Shown here piece after piece: positions 37,838 to 46,599 of a stretch of DNA of 64,000 bases. The notes below the pieces were generated by a model. It ran no database searches and was not told where the DNA came from. It saw only the letters and a list, made by a program, of their open reading frames with translations. Each line of letters starts with the position of its first letter. Position 1 is the first letter of the stretch. The position numbers and the translations under genes are program-made. Origin of the DNA: Arcobacter vandammei (GTDB lineage Bacteria; Campylobacterota; Campylobacteria; Campylobacterales; Arcobacteraceae); NCBI RefSeq assembly GCF_016106035.1, contig NZ_JADKPZ010000001.1:124001-188000 (forward strand). Reading direction: 5' to 3'.

Positions 37838-38194
37838 TTATTTAAGTGCTGCTTTAGCAGATGCTACTAAAGATGCAAATGCAGCTGAATCATTCATAGC
37901 AAGGTTTGCTAAGATTTTTCTATCAAGTTCAATTCCTGATAATCTTAAACCATTTATGAATCTTGAGTAGTTAATATCATTTAATCTACAAGCTGCATTG
38001 ATTCTTATAATCCATAGTTTTCTAATATCTCTTTTTTTCTGTCTTCTATCTCTATAAGCATATACAAGACTTCTTTCTAACTGCTCTTTAGCTTTTCTGA
38101 AATGTTTTCTTCTAGCACTAAAGAATCCTCTAGCTAGTTTTAATACTTTTTTGTGTCTTCTTCTTCTTACAACACCAGTTTTTACTCTTGGCAT
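37838..38194 (-). CDS. rplT: 50S ribosomal protein L20
   Basis: Basic protein of 118 residues, [24 protein letters not shown], with [21 protein letters not shown], the standard L20 sequence. Binds 23S rRNA early in 50S assembly. Last gene of thrS-infC-rpmI-rplT; the 96-bp gap to rpmI is structured. Confidence 0.97.
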   Translation of the reverse strand: MPRVKTGVVRRRRHKKVLKLARGFFSARRKHFRKAKEQLERSLVYAYRDRRQKKRDIRKLWIIRINAACRLNDINYSRFINGLRLSGIELDRKILANLAMNDSAAFASLVASAKAALK

Positions 38195-38230
38195 ATTTTT
38201 CCTTTCTTTACCGTTATTCTTAATAAGGTG

Positions 38231-38292
38231 TCAGCTTTGCTGAACTTGTCCATTTTAAATGGAGGGACAAAAATTACTAAAATTTAGTAATT
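38231..38292 (-). promoter_or_regulatory. Structured rpmI-rplT intergenic region
   Basis: Three consecutive hairpins: a 10-bp stem at 38272-38292 that overlaps the rpmI stop and is followed by T5 on the minus strand (terminator-like); 38246-38270, where TTGTCC can pair with GGACAA or TCCATTT with AAATGGA; and TCAGC-TTT-GCTGA at 38231-38243. L20 is known to autoregulate its operon through mRNA structure in other bacteria, so this may be a control site for rplT. Confidence 0.4.
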
Positions 38293-38488
38293 ACGCTAAA
38301 CATAAAGTCGAAAGAATTCCAGAAACATTTGTACTATGTACAGTTTGTGGTCCTCTTAGGTTTCTTTTTCTTTTTTGAGTTTTTTTAGTTAAAATGTGGC
38401 TTCTAAAAGCAGAACCTCTTTTGATAGTTCCATTTTTCTTTACTTTAAATCTTTTAACAGCACCTTTAACGCTTTTCATTTTTGGCAT
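38291..38488 (-). CDS. rpmI: 50S ribosomal protein L35
   Basis: Basic protein of 65 residues, [20 protein letters not shown] with the [21 protein letters not shown] centre, typical of L35. Third gene of the thrS operon. Confidence 0.96.
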   Translation of the reverse strand: MPKMKSVKGAVKRFKVKKNGTIKRGSAFRSHILTKKTQKRKRNLRGPQTVHSTNVSGILSTLCLA

Positions 38489-38586
38489 AAAGAAATCCTT
38501 TCATATAAATTTGCATTTTCATAGTGAAAAAGTTTTGGATTATACTTAAAAAATTATTAATAAAAGTTTAAATTTATTTTTTGAAG

Positions 38587-38612
38587 TTCAAAAGAGGCTT
38601 TCCTCTTTTGAA
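38587..38612 (-). terminator. Hairpin downstream of infC
   Basis: A perfect 11-bp stem (TTCAAAAGAGG with CCTCTTTTGAA) with a 4-nt loop between infC and rpmI. There is no U-run directly after it on the minus strand, so it may be a partial terminator or processing site rather than a full stop. Confidence 0.45.
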
Positions 38613-38624
38613 TATTTGAGTAGA

Positions 38625-39152
38625 TTAATCTTTTTTAGGAGTAACTAGAAGATTTACATATCTTCCTTCAAGTTTTGGCTCTTTATCCATAATAGCTATA
38701 TCTTCTATCATTTTCCAAACTCTATTTAGAACTTCAACACCAGCTTCAGGATTTGACATCTCTCTTCCTTTTAGAAATACTCTAAATTTAACATGGTTTC
38801 CATCTTCTAAAAACTCTATTGCATGTTTTACTTTATAGTTTATATCATTTTCAGCAATTTTTACAGAAAGTTTAATCTCTTTTATAACTATAACTTTTTG
38901 ATTTTTCTTTGCTTCTTTTTTCTTTTTCTCTTGTTGATATTTAAATTTACTATAATCCATAATTTTTGCAACAGGAGGATTTGCATCTGGTGCAATTAAA
39001 ACTAAATCAAGTCCAGCTTCATCAGCTAAAGCTAATGCTTGAGAAGTTGAAATAATCCCATAATTTTCTCCAGAATCACTTGTACATCTTAACTCTAATG
39101 CCTTGATGTCATCATTCATTATTACATCAGATTTTTTGTTATCTCTACTCAA
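38625..39152 (-). CDS. infC: Translation initiation factor IF-3
   Basis: Protein of 175 residues. Contains the IF-3 pattern [46 protein letters not shown] and the C-domain [22 protein letters not shown]. The start codon is TTG, with AAGGAAG 6 bases upstream, and overlaps the thrS stop as TTGA. infC genes characteristically use rare starts, which lets IF-3 control its own translation. Confidence 0.95.
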   Translation of the reverse strand: MSRDNKKSDVIMNDDIKALELRCTSDSGENYGIISTSQALALADEAGLDLVLIAPDANPPVAKIMDYSKFKYQQEKKKKEAKKNQKVIVIKEIKLSVKIAENDINYKVKHAIEFLEDGNHVKFRVFLKGREMSNPEAGVEVLNRVWKMIEDIAIMDKEPKLEGRYVNLLVTPKKD

Positions 39153-40957
39153 ATTTTACTTCCTTCTAATATATTTTTTAAATTCGCAATAAACTCATCT
39201 TTACTTAAATTTGATTGCTCTCTTTTTCTTCTATCTCTTAAAGCGATAGTTTTATTTGCTACTTCTTCGTCTCCAAGAACAACTATCATTGGAACTCTTT
39301 GTTTTTCAGCCATTCTAATTCTTTTATTTAGGCTCTCATTCATACTATATACTTCAGAGTCAATATTATTTTCAAGTAACTCTTTTTGTAACTCTTTTGC
39401 ATAAGCTATATGACTATCTGCAATTGGTACAAAAATAACTTGTGTTGGAGCAATAGCAAATGGGAACTCACCAGCACAATGCTCTGTTAAAATCCCAATA
39501 AATCTCTCAAAAGAACCTAAAATTGCTCTATGAATCATAACAGGTTGTTCTTTTTCACCTTTATCATTTATAAACTCAACATTAAATCTTGAAGGTAAAT
39601 TCATATCAACTTGAACTGTTCCACATTGCCATTTTCTTCCAATTGCATCAAGAATTTTTATATCAATTTTTGGTCCATAGAAAGCTCCACCACCTTCATC
39701 TATTCCATATTGAATATTTTTCTCATCAAGTGCATCCATAATACCTTTTGTTGATTTCTCCCAAAAAGTATCATCTCCAATAGCTTTTTCTGGTTTTGTA
39801 GAAACTTCTATTTCATATTTAAAATCAAATAATTTTAATAAGCTATCAACAAACTCTAAAACTTCAAAGATAACCTCTTTAATTTGGTTTTGTGTACAAA
39901 AAATATGTGAATCATCTTGAGTAAACTCTCGAACTCTAAACAATCCGTGCATTGCTCCACTCATTTCGTGTCTATGTACAACTCCATATTCAAAAAGTTT
40001 TTTTGGCAACTCTTTATATGAAACTAAAGAGTTTTTAAAGATTTGAATATGCCCAACACAGTTCATAGGCTTAATTCCATACTCTTGCTCATCAATAGTT
40101 GTAAAATACATATTCTCTTTATAGTTTGCATAGTGTCCTGAAATTTTCCACATCTCTGATTTTAAAATCTCTGGACCTCTTACTGGCTCATAACCTCTAA
40201 TTCTATGTGCTTTATATAAAATATGCTCTAATTTACTTCTAAGTCTAGCTCCATTTGGAAGCCACATAGGAAGCCCTGCTCCTACATCGTCGTTGAAAGT
40301 AAATAGTTCAAGTTCTGTTCCAAGTTTTCTATGATCTCGTTTTTTAGCTTCTTCAATCATAGTTATATAATCATTTAAAGCTTTTTTATCAAAAAATGAG
40401 ATACCGTAAATTCTTGTAATCATCTCATTTTTCTCATCACCACCAAGATAAGCTCCTGCAACACGTGTTAGTTTAAAACTTCTTATCATTCTTGTATTTG
40501 GTAGGTGAGGACCACGACATAAATCTTTAAAATCACCTTGTTTATAAACAGTGATTACTTCATCTTTTATGTTTTTTAAAACAGCTTGTTTTAACTCATC
40601 GTGTTTAAACTCTTCATAAAACTCATCTCTTGAGGTTTCATGTCTTGTAATAGCTAGTTTTCTATCAGCTAACTCTTTCATCTTTTTTTCAATTTTTGGT
40701 AAATCTTCATCAGATAATTTGCTGTTTATTTTAAAATCATAATAGAATCCCTCATTTACAACGGGACCAACAAAGAATTTTGCTTCAGGATATAGTTCTT
40801 TTATAGCTTGTGCCATAAGGTGAGCTGTTGAGTGTCTTAATATTTCTAAAGATTCTTTTGAATCATCGGCTTTAATTGTATCTCCACTAATATTTAAAGC
40901 CTCTGCAGTTTGAAGGTCGTATATTTGACCATCTTTTAGTACTCCAATAGGTTCCAA
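39149..40957 (-). CDS. thrS: Threonyl-tRNA synthetase
   Basis: Class II synthetase of 602 residues. Editing-domain [10 protein letters not shown], then the catalytic core with [28 protein letters not shown] (motif 1), [14 protein letters not shown] (motif 2) and [18 protein letters not shown] (motif 3), and a C-terminal anticodon-binding domain. The N-terminal TGS domain is much reduced compared with the 640-residue E. coli enzyme; the shorter form is usual in Campylobacter. First gene of the operon. Confidence 0.96.
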   Translation of the reverse strand: MEPIGVLKDGQIYDLQTAEALNISGDTIKADDSKESLEILRHSTAHLMAQAIKELYPEAKFFVGPVVNEGFYYDFKINSKLSDEDLPKIEKKMKELADRKLAITRHETSRDEFYEEFKHDELKQAVLKNIKDEVITVYKQGDFKDLCRGPHLPNTRMIRSFKLTRVAGAYLGGDEKNEMITRIYGISFFDKKALNDYITMIEEAKKRDHRKLGTELELFTFNDDVGAGLPMWLPNGARLRSKLEHILYKAHRIRGYEPVRGPEILKSEMWKISGHYANYKENMYFTTIDEQEYGIKPMNCVGHIQIFKNSLVSYKELPKKLFEYGVVHRHEMSGAMHGLFRVREFTQDDSHIFCTQNQIKEVIFEVLEFVDSLLKLFDFKYEIEVSTKPEKAIGDDTFWEKSTKGIMDALDEKNIQYGIDEGGGAFYGPKIDIKILDAIGRKWQCGTVQVDMNLPSRFNVEFINDKGEKEQPVMIHRAILGSFERFIGILTEHCAGEFPFAIAPTQVIFVPIADSHIAYAKELQKELLENNIDSEVYSMNESLNKRIRMAEKQRVPMIVVLGDEEVANKTIALRDRRKREQSNLSKDEFIANLKNILEGSKI

Positions 40958-41067
40958 TAATTTCCTTTTTTCTAAAAATTTAATGTAATTGCATTTATTC
41001 TACCTCAATACAACTTAAAAATAATAAAAATATTATCAATTTTAATAAAATTTAGTTACAATTTGAA

Positions 41068-41580
41068 ATGGTTATAAATATTTCAAAAGTAAAAACAGAA
41101 GCCTTATTATTGTTTTGTAGAGACTTAATTCTTTCATATAAAGATAACAATGATACTAATAGTTATGGTTTAGATAAAGAGATTTTGATTGAATTTAATA
41201 ATATTTCTCTTGATATTTTAAAAGAGATAAATAAAGTAACTTTTTCACAAGATTATTATATAAAAAATCGTAAAAACTTTAGAATAAAAGCTATTCTTAA
41301 TTGCTATGATTTTATAAATAAAGAGTTATCAAAAAACCTTAAAGAAAATGAAGAATTCAATCCCTCTATGCTCTATTTTTCGCTACTTACTCTTTGGTTT
41401 AAAGAGTTGGGAAAAGAGAATAAATCAAAAGAGTTTATATTTTTTTTACTATATCCCTATGAGATTGTATATGATAAATTACTTATTGGTATAAAAAATA
41501 TTGAGTATAAAACTATGAATATAAAGATGATTGAATTGGCTGAAAAAGTTATTTATAAATATGAAAAAATAGTTTTATAA
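41068..41580 (+). CDS. Uncharacterised protein, 170 residues
   Basis: Acidic-basic mixed, helical cytoplasmic protein without signal peptide or membrane span. Opens MVINISKVKTEALLLFCRDLILSY; no motif recognised. Divergent from thrS, with about 110 bp of AT-rich promoter region between. No RBS is obvious at the ATG. Confidence 0.7.
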   Translation: MVINISKVKTEALLLFCRDLILSYKDNNDTNSYGLDKEILIEFNNISLDILKEINKVTFSQDYYIKNRKNFRIKAILNCYDFINKELSKNLKENEEFNPSMLYFSLLTLWFKELGKENKSKEFIFFLLYPYEIVYDKLLIGIKNIEYKTMNIKMIELAEKVIYKYEKIVL

Positions 41581-41602
41581 AAGATGAGTAAACTCATCTT
41601 TT
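41579..41602. terminator. Bidirectional intrinsic terminator
   Basis: AAAAGATGAGT, AA, ACTCATCTTTT: a perfect 11-bp stem followed by AATTTTT on the plus strand, between convergent genes. Confidence 0.8.
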
Positions 41603-41607
41603 AATTT

Positions 41608-41928
41608 TTAGCAAGAAGGAACATTTCCTGAATCACTTGCAAACTCTATAGAAAAATCTAAGATATGTTCAATATGAGTATCTTTTAACTCTCCAGCTTG
41701 AACTTTTGGACAAATTGCCATAATTTCAGCTTCACCTTTTCCATCTGCTTTAATTTGTTTCCACTCAGCTTGAGTATGTTTTAATGCAAATTTTGCACCA
41801 TCCATTCCGCAAGGTTCTTTTAACATTTTAATAAAAAGTTTTTGACCTTTTGTAACATCTGCCATTAGTGAAGTAGAAGCTAGACCTAAAGCTAAAGTTG
41901 AAGCTGCTAATATTTTAAGTACTTTCAT
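41608..41928 (-). CDS. Small periplasmic cytochrome c-like protein lacking the haem motif
   Basis: Exported protein of 106 residues (signal peptide to about residue 23, SLMADV). Sequence after the signal (VTKGQKLFIKMLKEPCGMDGAKFALKHTQAEW) resembles the start of small class I c-type cytochromes, but there is no CxxCH. Only three cysteines remain (Cys near 40, one in AICPK, and the C-terminal VPSC). Function unknown; a haem-free redox or metal-binding periplasmic protein is plausible. Own RBS (AGGAGAA). Confidence 0.7.
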   Translation of the reverse strand: MKVLKILAASTLALGLASTSLMADVTKGQKLFIKMLKEPCGMDGAKFALKHTQAEWKQIKADGKGEAEIMAICPKVQAGELKDTHIEHILDFSIEFASDSGNVPSC

Positions 41929-42016
41929 AAAATTCTCCTGTAAATTAATTTAGGTATAATTATATCTTCAAGATATAAAAATCTTCTGAATATTTATAAA
42001 ATAAAGTGAATAGATT

Positions 42017-43348
42017 GTGAAATATTTTTTATTAAAAGCTATATGCAAATACCTACAAGAGAATGCCCAAAATATCAAGTTTATAAGAAGAATTGATAAC
42101 AATATAATTATAATTGAATTTAATAATAAAAATATCATATATTTTGATTTAAGTAAATCAAATGCAAAAATATTTAAATCTAAAGAGCAAATTTCTTCAA
42201 AAAAAGAGTTTAATGCACCTTTTGATGTAGTTTTACAAAAAAGATTTACAAATTCAAAAATAGAAAATATTGAACTATATAATGATGATAAAATTCTAAA
42301 TATACGAGTAAACTCTAGCTCTTCATATAAAAAAGAGATTTCAATTTTACAACTAGAATTTACAGGAAAGCATACAAATATAATAATTTTAGATGAAAAT
42401 AGAGTAATTTTAGAAGCTTTAAGACATATAGATGAATTTTCATCTTTTAGAGTTGTAAAGGTGGGTATTAAACTTGATGAAATTCCAAAAAAAGAGTTTA
42501 TACCAAAAGATGAAAATATAGATGATATTGAAGAGTATTTATACAAAGTTTATGAAAATATTGAGATAGAAAACTTGGAGCTTATAAAAAAACAGAAAAT
42601 CTCTAGTGTTGATTCAAATATAAAAAAGTTAGAAAATATCCTAAAATCTTTGCCAAAAAAAGAGGAATTAGAGCTTGAAGCAAATACTACTTACAATAAA
42701 GCAAATCTTTTTTTAGCAAATCTTCACAATATAAAACCATATCAAAAAACATTAGAGGTGTTTGATTTTGATGGAGAACTTCTAAAAATAGATTTAGAAA
42801 ATATGAAAAATCCAAAAATCTATACAAATGAGCTTTTCAAAAAAGCAAAAAGATATAAACAAAAAGCCTCTAATATAGGGCTTGAAGAAGATAATATAAA
42901 AGAAAAATTAGAGTTCGCAAAAAGATTAAGAGTAAATCTTTTAAATGCTAAATCTATAGATGAGTGTGAATTCTTTCTTCCAAAAAAAGAGAGAAATCAA
43001 ACAAAAACAAAAAAAGAGAAAAACTATGAAAGCTTCTTTTTTGAAGGTTATAAAATAATGCTAGGAAGTAATGAAAGAGAAAATATTTATCTGCTTGAAA
43101 ATTCAAAAGCTAGTGATTTTTGGTTTCATTTAAAAGATAGACCATCTTGCCATGTGATTGTACAAAATAGCAAAAAAGAGTTAGCACAAAATATTATAGA
43201 AAAAGCTGCAAGACTTTGTGTAGAGTTTAGTGTGGATAGTAAGGGAATTTTTGAGGTTGATTTTACTCAAAGAAGAAATGTAAAAATCCAACACGGAGCA
43301 AATGTGCTTTATAATCCATATAATACTATTAGAGTTTCTATTGAGTAA
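42017..43348 (+). CDS. NFACT-family protein (RqcH/FbpA-like)
   Basis: Protein of 443 residues starting with GTG. NFACT-N domain at the N-terminus (SYKKEISILQLEFTGKHTNIIILDENRVI), long coiled coil in the middle (about 190-310), and the NFACT-R/DUF814 domain at the C-terminus (NIYLLENSKASDFWFHLKDRPSCHVIV). In other bacteria RqcH recruits Ala-tRNA to stalled 50S subunits for C-terminal Ala tailing. The usual DPR motif of NFACT-N is not obvious in this shorter form, so activity is uncertain. Lies alone and converges on typA. Confidence 0.85.
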   Translation: MKYFLLKAICKYLQENAQNIKFIRRIDNNIIIIEFNNKNIIYFDLSKSNAKIFKSKEQISSKKEFNAPFDVVLQKRFTNSKIENIELYNDDKILNIRVNSSSSYKKEISILQLEFTGKHTNIIILDENRVILEALRHIDEFSSFRVVKVGIKLDEIPKKEFIPKDENIDDIEEYLYKVYENIEIENLELIKKQKISSVDSNIKKLENILKSLPKKEELELEANTTYNKANLFLANLHNIKPYQKTLEVFDFDGELLKIDLENMKNPKIYTNELFKKAKRYKQKASNIGLEEDNIKEKLEFAKRLRVNLLNAKSIDECEFFLPKKERNQTKTKKEKNYESFFFEGYKIMLGSNERENIYLLENSKASDFWFHLKDRPSCHVIVQNSKKELAQNIIEKAARLCVEFSVDSKGIFEVDFTQRRNVKIQHGANVLYNPYNTIRVSIE

Positions 43349-43357
43349 TTAAAAAAT

Positions 43358-43396
43358 GGAAGAAGCAAAAGCCTCTTCCCCCCCTCTTTTTTTTTC
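43358..43396 (+). terminator. Intrinsic terminator after the NFACT gene
   Basis: GGAAGAAGC, AAAA, GCCTCTTCC (one A-C mismatch), then a C-run and nine T. Confidence 0.7.
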
Positions 43397-43416
43397 TTTT
43401 GAAAACAAAACTTAAA

Positions 43417-43459
43417 AATTAAGCATTTTTCTCTTTTTTCGCTGTTCTTTTTCTCGATA
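43417..43459 (-). pseudogene. Duplicated 3' end of typA
   Basis: On the minus strand this stretch encodes [12 protein letters not shown] and a stop, the same last eleven residues ([11 protein letters not shown]) as typA, which ends 150 bp away at 43568. The two copies differ at the DNA level only at synonymous positions within those codons (GCA/GCG, GAA/GAG, AAG/AAA). Upstream of the shared codons the copy is unrelated and no start is present, so it is a remnant and not a gene. Confidence 0.75.
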
Positions 43460-43477
43460 TTGGAACTAAAGTTCCAA
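43460..43477. repeat. 18-bp hairpin repeat, ACT-NN-AGT type
   Basis: TTGGAACT, AA, AGTTCCAA: perfect 8-bp arms around 2 bases. Same design as the hairpins at 46540-46557 and 46576-46593. It lies directly next to the duplicated typA tail. Confidence 0.6.
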
Positions 43478-43567
43478 ATCTCGTTATCACAGATTAGCTT
43501 TTTATGAGTTTTTTTCCTTATTTCTCAACATTTTGCTATCTCAAAAGTTTCGCTTAAAATAAAAGAA

Positions 43568-45382
43568 TTAAGCATTCTTTTCTTTTTTTGCTGTTCTTTT
43601 TCTTACAGTTGGGTCAAGTTCTCTTTTTCTAATTCTAATTGAAATTGGAGTAACTTCAACAGCTTCATCTTCTTCTATCCACTCTAAAGCATTTTCTAAA
43701 GACATAATTTTTGGTGGAATAAGTCTAATAGCTTCATCAGCTCCACTTGATCTTACATTTGATTGTTGTTTCCCTTTTATAGGATTTACATCTAAATCAT
43801 TATCTTTTGCATGTTGTCCTACAACCATTCCAATATATACTTTATCTTGAGGTTTTACAAACATAACCCCTCTATCTTGTAAGTTAAAGATTGAGTATGC
43901 AAGAGCTTCTCCATTTTCCATAGAAACTAAAGCTCCATATTTTCTGCTTTCAACTGTTCCAGAATAAGGTCTGAAATCTAAGAATGAGTGGTTCATAACA
44001 CCCTCTCCTCTAGTTTCAGTTAAGAACTCTGTTCTAATACCTATAAGTCCTCGTGCAGGAATTTCAAACTCTAGTCTTGTAAATCCAATTCCCATAGGAA
44101 TCATATTTGTCATAACAGCTTTTCTCTTACCAAGTTTTTCGATAATTGCTCCACTAAACTCATCTGGTGTATCAATTACAAGATGTTCAAATGGCTCCAT
44201 TTTAATACCATTTTCTTCTCTAATAATAACTTCTGGTCTTCCAATACAAAACTCAAAACCTTCTCTTCTCATATTTTCAGCCAAAATAGTAATTTGAAGC
44301 TCACCTCTTCCATTTACTTTAAATTTACCCTCACCAATTTGCTCATATCCCATAGCAATATTTGTGTTCATCTCAGCTTTTAATCTCTCATCAATTTTGT
44401 TTGAAGTTACATATTTTCCTTCAGTTCCTGCTAGTGGAGAGTCATTTACAGAGAATGTTACACTAAGTGTTGGTTCTTCAATATGCATAGGATCAAGTGG
44501 CATTGGATTTGCTGGATCACATAAGCTATCTCCAACATCAATAGTTTCAAATCCTGCAACTGCAACAATATCTCCAGCTCCTGCTGTTTTTATATCAACT
44601 CTATCAAGACCTTTAAATCCAATAAGTTTAGATACTCTTCCTTTTATTTTTTCTCCATCTGCTTTGCATAAAAGTACTGTTTCACCTTGAGAAATAGTTC
44701 CATTAAAAATTCTAGCAATTCCGATTTTTCCTATGAAGTTATCATAATCAAGAGTAAATACTTGAAGTTGAAGCCCATTTTCATCTGTCCCTTTTGGTTT
44801 TGGAACTTCTTTTAAGATTGTTTCATAAAGTGGTTTGAAATCCATATTATCATCAGTTGGATTGTATCTTGCAAATCCACTTCTAGCAGCTGCATAAATA
44901 ACTGGAAAATCTAGTTGCTCTTCTGTTGCATCCATTTGTGCAAAAAGGTCAAAAACCTCATCTACAACTCTATCAGGTTCAGCTGCTGGTTTATCAATTT
45001 TGTTTACAACAACTATTGGTCTATGACCTAAAGATAGTGCTTTTTTAACAACGAATTTTGTTTGTGGCATAACTCCCTCTTGTGCATCAACAAGAAGTAA
45101 AACGCTATCAACCATTTTTAAAACCCTCTCAACTTCTCCACCAAAATCGGCGTGTCCTGGAGTGTCGATGATGTTAATTCTTACACCTTCATAATCAATA
45201 GCTGTATTTTTAGAAAGAATTGTAATTCCTCTCTCTTTTTCAATAGCATTGCTATCCATAACTCTTTCATCTACATTTTGGTGAGCTGAAAATGTACCAC
45301 TTTGTTTTAAAAGTTCATCAACTGTTGTTGTTTTTCCATGGTCAACGTGTGCAATAACTGCAATATTTCTAATGTCTCTCAT
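43568..45382 (-). CDS. typA: Ribosome-associated GTPase TypA/BipA
   Basis: Translational GTPase of 604 residues. G1 [10 protein letters not shown]3 [12 protein letters not shown] and G4 NKID, followed by domain II, EF-G-like domains III and V, and the BipA-specific C-terminal domain ([21 protein letters not shown]). Binds 70S ribosomes and supports 50S assembly and stress growth. A partial copy of its last codons lies downstream at 43417. Confidence 0.96.
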   Translation of the reverse strand: MRDIRNIAVIAHVDHGKTTTVDELLKQSGTFSAHQNVDERVMDSNAIEKERGITILSKNTAIDYEGVRINIIDTPGHADFGGEVERVLKMVDSVLLLVDAQEGVMPQTKFVVKKALSLGHRPIVVVNKIDKPAAEPDRVVDEVFDLFAQMDATEEQLDFPVIYAAARSGFARYNPTDDNMDFKPLYETILKEVPKPKGTDENGLQLQVFTLDYDNFIGKIGIARIFNGTISQGETVLLCKADGEKIKGRVSKLIGFKGLDRVDIKTAGAGDIVAVAGFETIDVGDSLCDPANPMPLDPMHIEEPTLSVTFSVNDSPLAGTEGKYVTSNKIDERLKAEMNTNIAMGYEQIGEGKFKVNGRGELQITILAENMRREGFEFCIGRPEVIIREENGIKMEPFEHLVIDTPDEFSGAIIEKLGKRKAVMTNMIPMGIGFTRLEFEIPARGLIGIRTEFLTETRGEGVMNHSFLDFRPYSGTVESRKYGALVSMENGEALAYSIFNLQDRGVMFVKPQDKVYIGMVVGQHAKDNDLDVNPIKGKQQSNVRSSGADEAIRLIPPKIMSLENALEWIEEDEAVEVTPISIRIRKRELDPTVRKRTAKKEKNA

Positions 45383-45476
45383 AATTCTTCTTTTTATAAA
45401 ATTTTCGCGGATTGTATCTAAAAAAAACTTAAGTTCTTATAATAGCTTAAAATATGGTTAAATAGATTTTATTTTA

Positions 45477-45590
45477 TAAATTTAAGTATGAGTTCCAAAA
45501 CAAAAAGCGGGAAAGGCATTTGTATCCTAAAGTATTATCGAAATTTCAGCAAAAAACTAACAAATATTTTGGAACTCATACATAAATTTA
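45477..45590. repeat. MITE-like inverted repeat
   Basis: Perfect 15-bp inverted repeats GTATGAGTTCCAAAA (45486-45500) and its complement (45567-45581) flank 66 bp. Directly outside, separated by one A on each side, lies TAAATTTA at both ends (45477-45484 and 45583-45590), which reads as an 8-bp target-site duplication but is itself a palindrome and so also extends the stem. The whole could fold as one long hairpin between the ChaN-like gene and typA. No coding capacity. Confidence 0.5.
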
Positions 45591-45605
45591 CAAGAGAAAA
45601 GAGTT

Positions 45606-46520
45606 TTATTTCTTTTTCTCTTCTTCTTTTGCTTCATAGATATAAACAAAATCTGCTTTGTTTGTATCTATTTTTAAATCTTTTTCTTTATCTATTTTTT
45701 GATTTGAAATAGAGATGAATGGAAGATTACTCAATCTTGCAAATCTTAATGGAATTCCCAAATTTTGCTCAATATGCATAGCTCCTGCAAAAACTAAAAG
45801 TTTATCTTTTGGAGTTTTTATCACATCTTTCGCAATTTTTGCTACATTTTCTCCCATATAAGTATCCCAAGTAACTTGCACTCTATACATTCTTTGTTCA
45901 CAAGGTTCATCTGTTTTTGACATTGTTTTACAATGCTTAAAAAATGGCTCTATTAATTGTTGATGAGCTGATACATTTAAATCAAGATTATTATAAAAGT
46001 TTTTCTCTTCTTGGCTCATTTTATCAAACTCTTTTAAAGAGATTTTTGCTCTATCTTCTTTTGATATATTCATACCAAAAAGTCTTCCTCCAGCATTTTT
46101 TATAGCTTCATACAAAGAAGATACATATTCCCATTTGTATTTTGAAAATTTCTCCCAATCAACTTTTTCTTTAAAAGTTGCTGTATCAAATTTACCGTCT
46201 GTGTACTCTTTTAACAACTCATCTTGAGAAGGTGTAAACCACTCATTTGCTAAATTTAAGTTATAACCCTTTTTTGCTAATTCATTTATAAACTCTGCAA
46301 AAAACTTATGTGTTTTTTCTGTATCATGGTGGTCACCTACAAATATAACTGGATAATGCTCTGTTTCATCTACAAGCTTTTGCATATCTATGTTTTTTGC
46401 TTGTTTTATAGAGTAAATTCCCTCTTTATTTTCTAAATTGTGTGTTAGTGGAACAGTTTTGCTCGAACATGCACTAAACAAAAATATTGTAGCCATTAAA
46501 GCTAGTGATTTTTTTATCAT
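45606..46520 (-). CDS. ChaN-like haem/iron-associated lipoprotein
   Basis: Lipoprotein of 304 residues (lipobox FSAC at Cys18). The ChaN fold is indicated by YPVIFVGDHHDTEKTHKFFAEFINEL, LNLANEWFTPSQ, and the C-terminal VFAGAMHIEQNLGIPLRFARL. Campylobacter ChaN (Cj0177) is a haem-binding surface lipoprotein beside the TonB receptor ctuA. Here it follows two TonB receptors on the same strand, which supports a role in haem or iron uptake. Confidence 0.88.
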   Translation of the reverse strand: MIKKSLALMATIFLFSACSSKTVPLTHNLENKEGIYSIKQAKNIDMQKLVDETEHYPVIFVGDHHDTEKTHKFFAEFINELAKKGYNLNLANEWFTPSQDELLKEYTDGKFDTATFKEKVDWEKFSKYKWEYVSSLYEAIKNAGGRLFGMNISKEDRAKISLKEFDKMSQEEKNFYNNLDLNVSAHQQLIEPFFKHCKTMSKTDEPCEQRMYRVQVTWDTYMGENVAKIAKDVIKTPKDKLLVFAGAMHIEQNLGIPLRFARLSNLPFISISNQKIDKEKDLKIDTNKADFVYIYEAKEEEKKK

Positions 46521-46539
46521 TTTTTACCTTTTTTTGAAA

Positions 46540-46557
46540 CAGGGACTTCAGTCCCTG
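46540..46557. repeat. 18-bp hairpin repeat, ACT-NN-AGT type
   Basis: CAGGGACT, TC, AGTCCCTG, perfect 8-bp arms. Located between the ChaN-like gene and the first receptor, 18 bp from a second hairpin of the same design. Confidence 0.6.
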
Positions 46558-46575
46558 CTGTATTTTAATTTAAGG

Positions 46576-46593
46576 CTGACACTGAAGTGTCAG
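46576..46593. repeat. 18-bp hairpin repeat, ACT-NN-AGT type
   Basis: CTGACACT, GA, AGTGTCAG, perfect 8-bp arms, starting 6 bases after the stop of the downstream (tonB-receptor 1) gene on the minus strand. Could act as a transcription terminator or mRNA 3' stabiliser. Confidence 0.6.
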
Positions 46594-46599
46594 TTCCGA

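Noticed and set aside
41968-42546. 192-residue open frame on the minus strand
   Set aside because: It lies opposite the well-supported NFACT gene, is Ser/Ile/Phe-rich low complexity, and has no RBS; it is a shadow frame.
43381-43440. Long T-runs that might indicate phase variation
   Set aside because: They lie in non-coding DNA after a terminator hairpin and are explained by termination; no gene start is in reach.
45488-45712. 74-residue open frame starting inside the MITE-like repeat
   Set aside because: Starts in the inverted repeat and overlaps the end of the ChaN-like gene on the other strand; no RBS or recognisable product.
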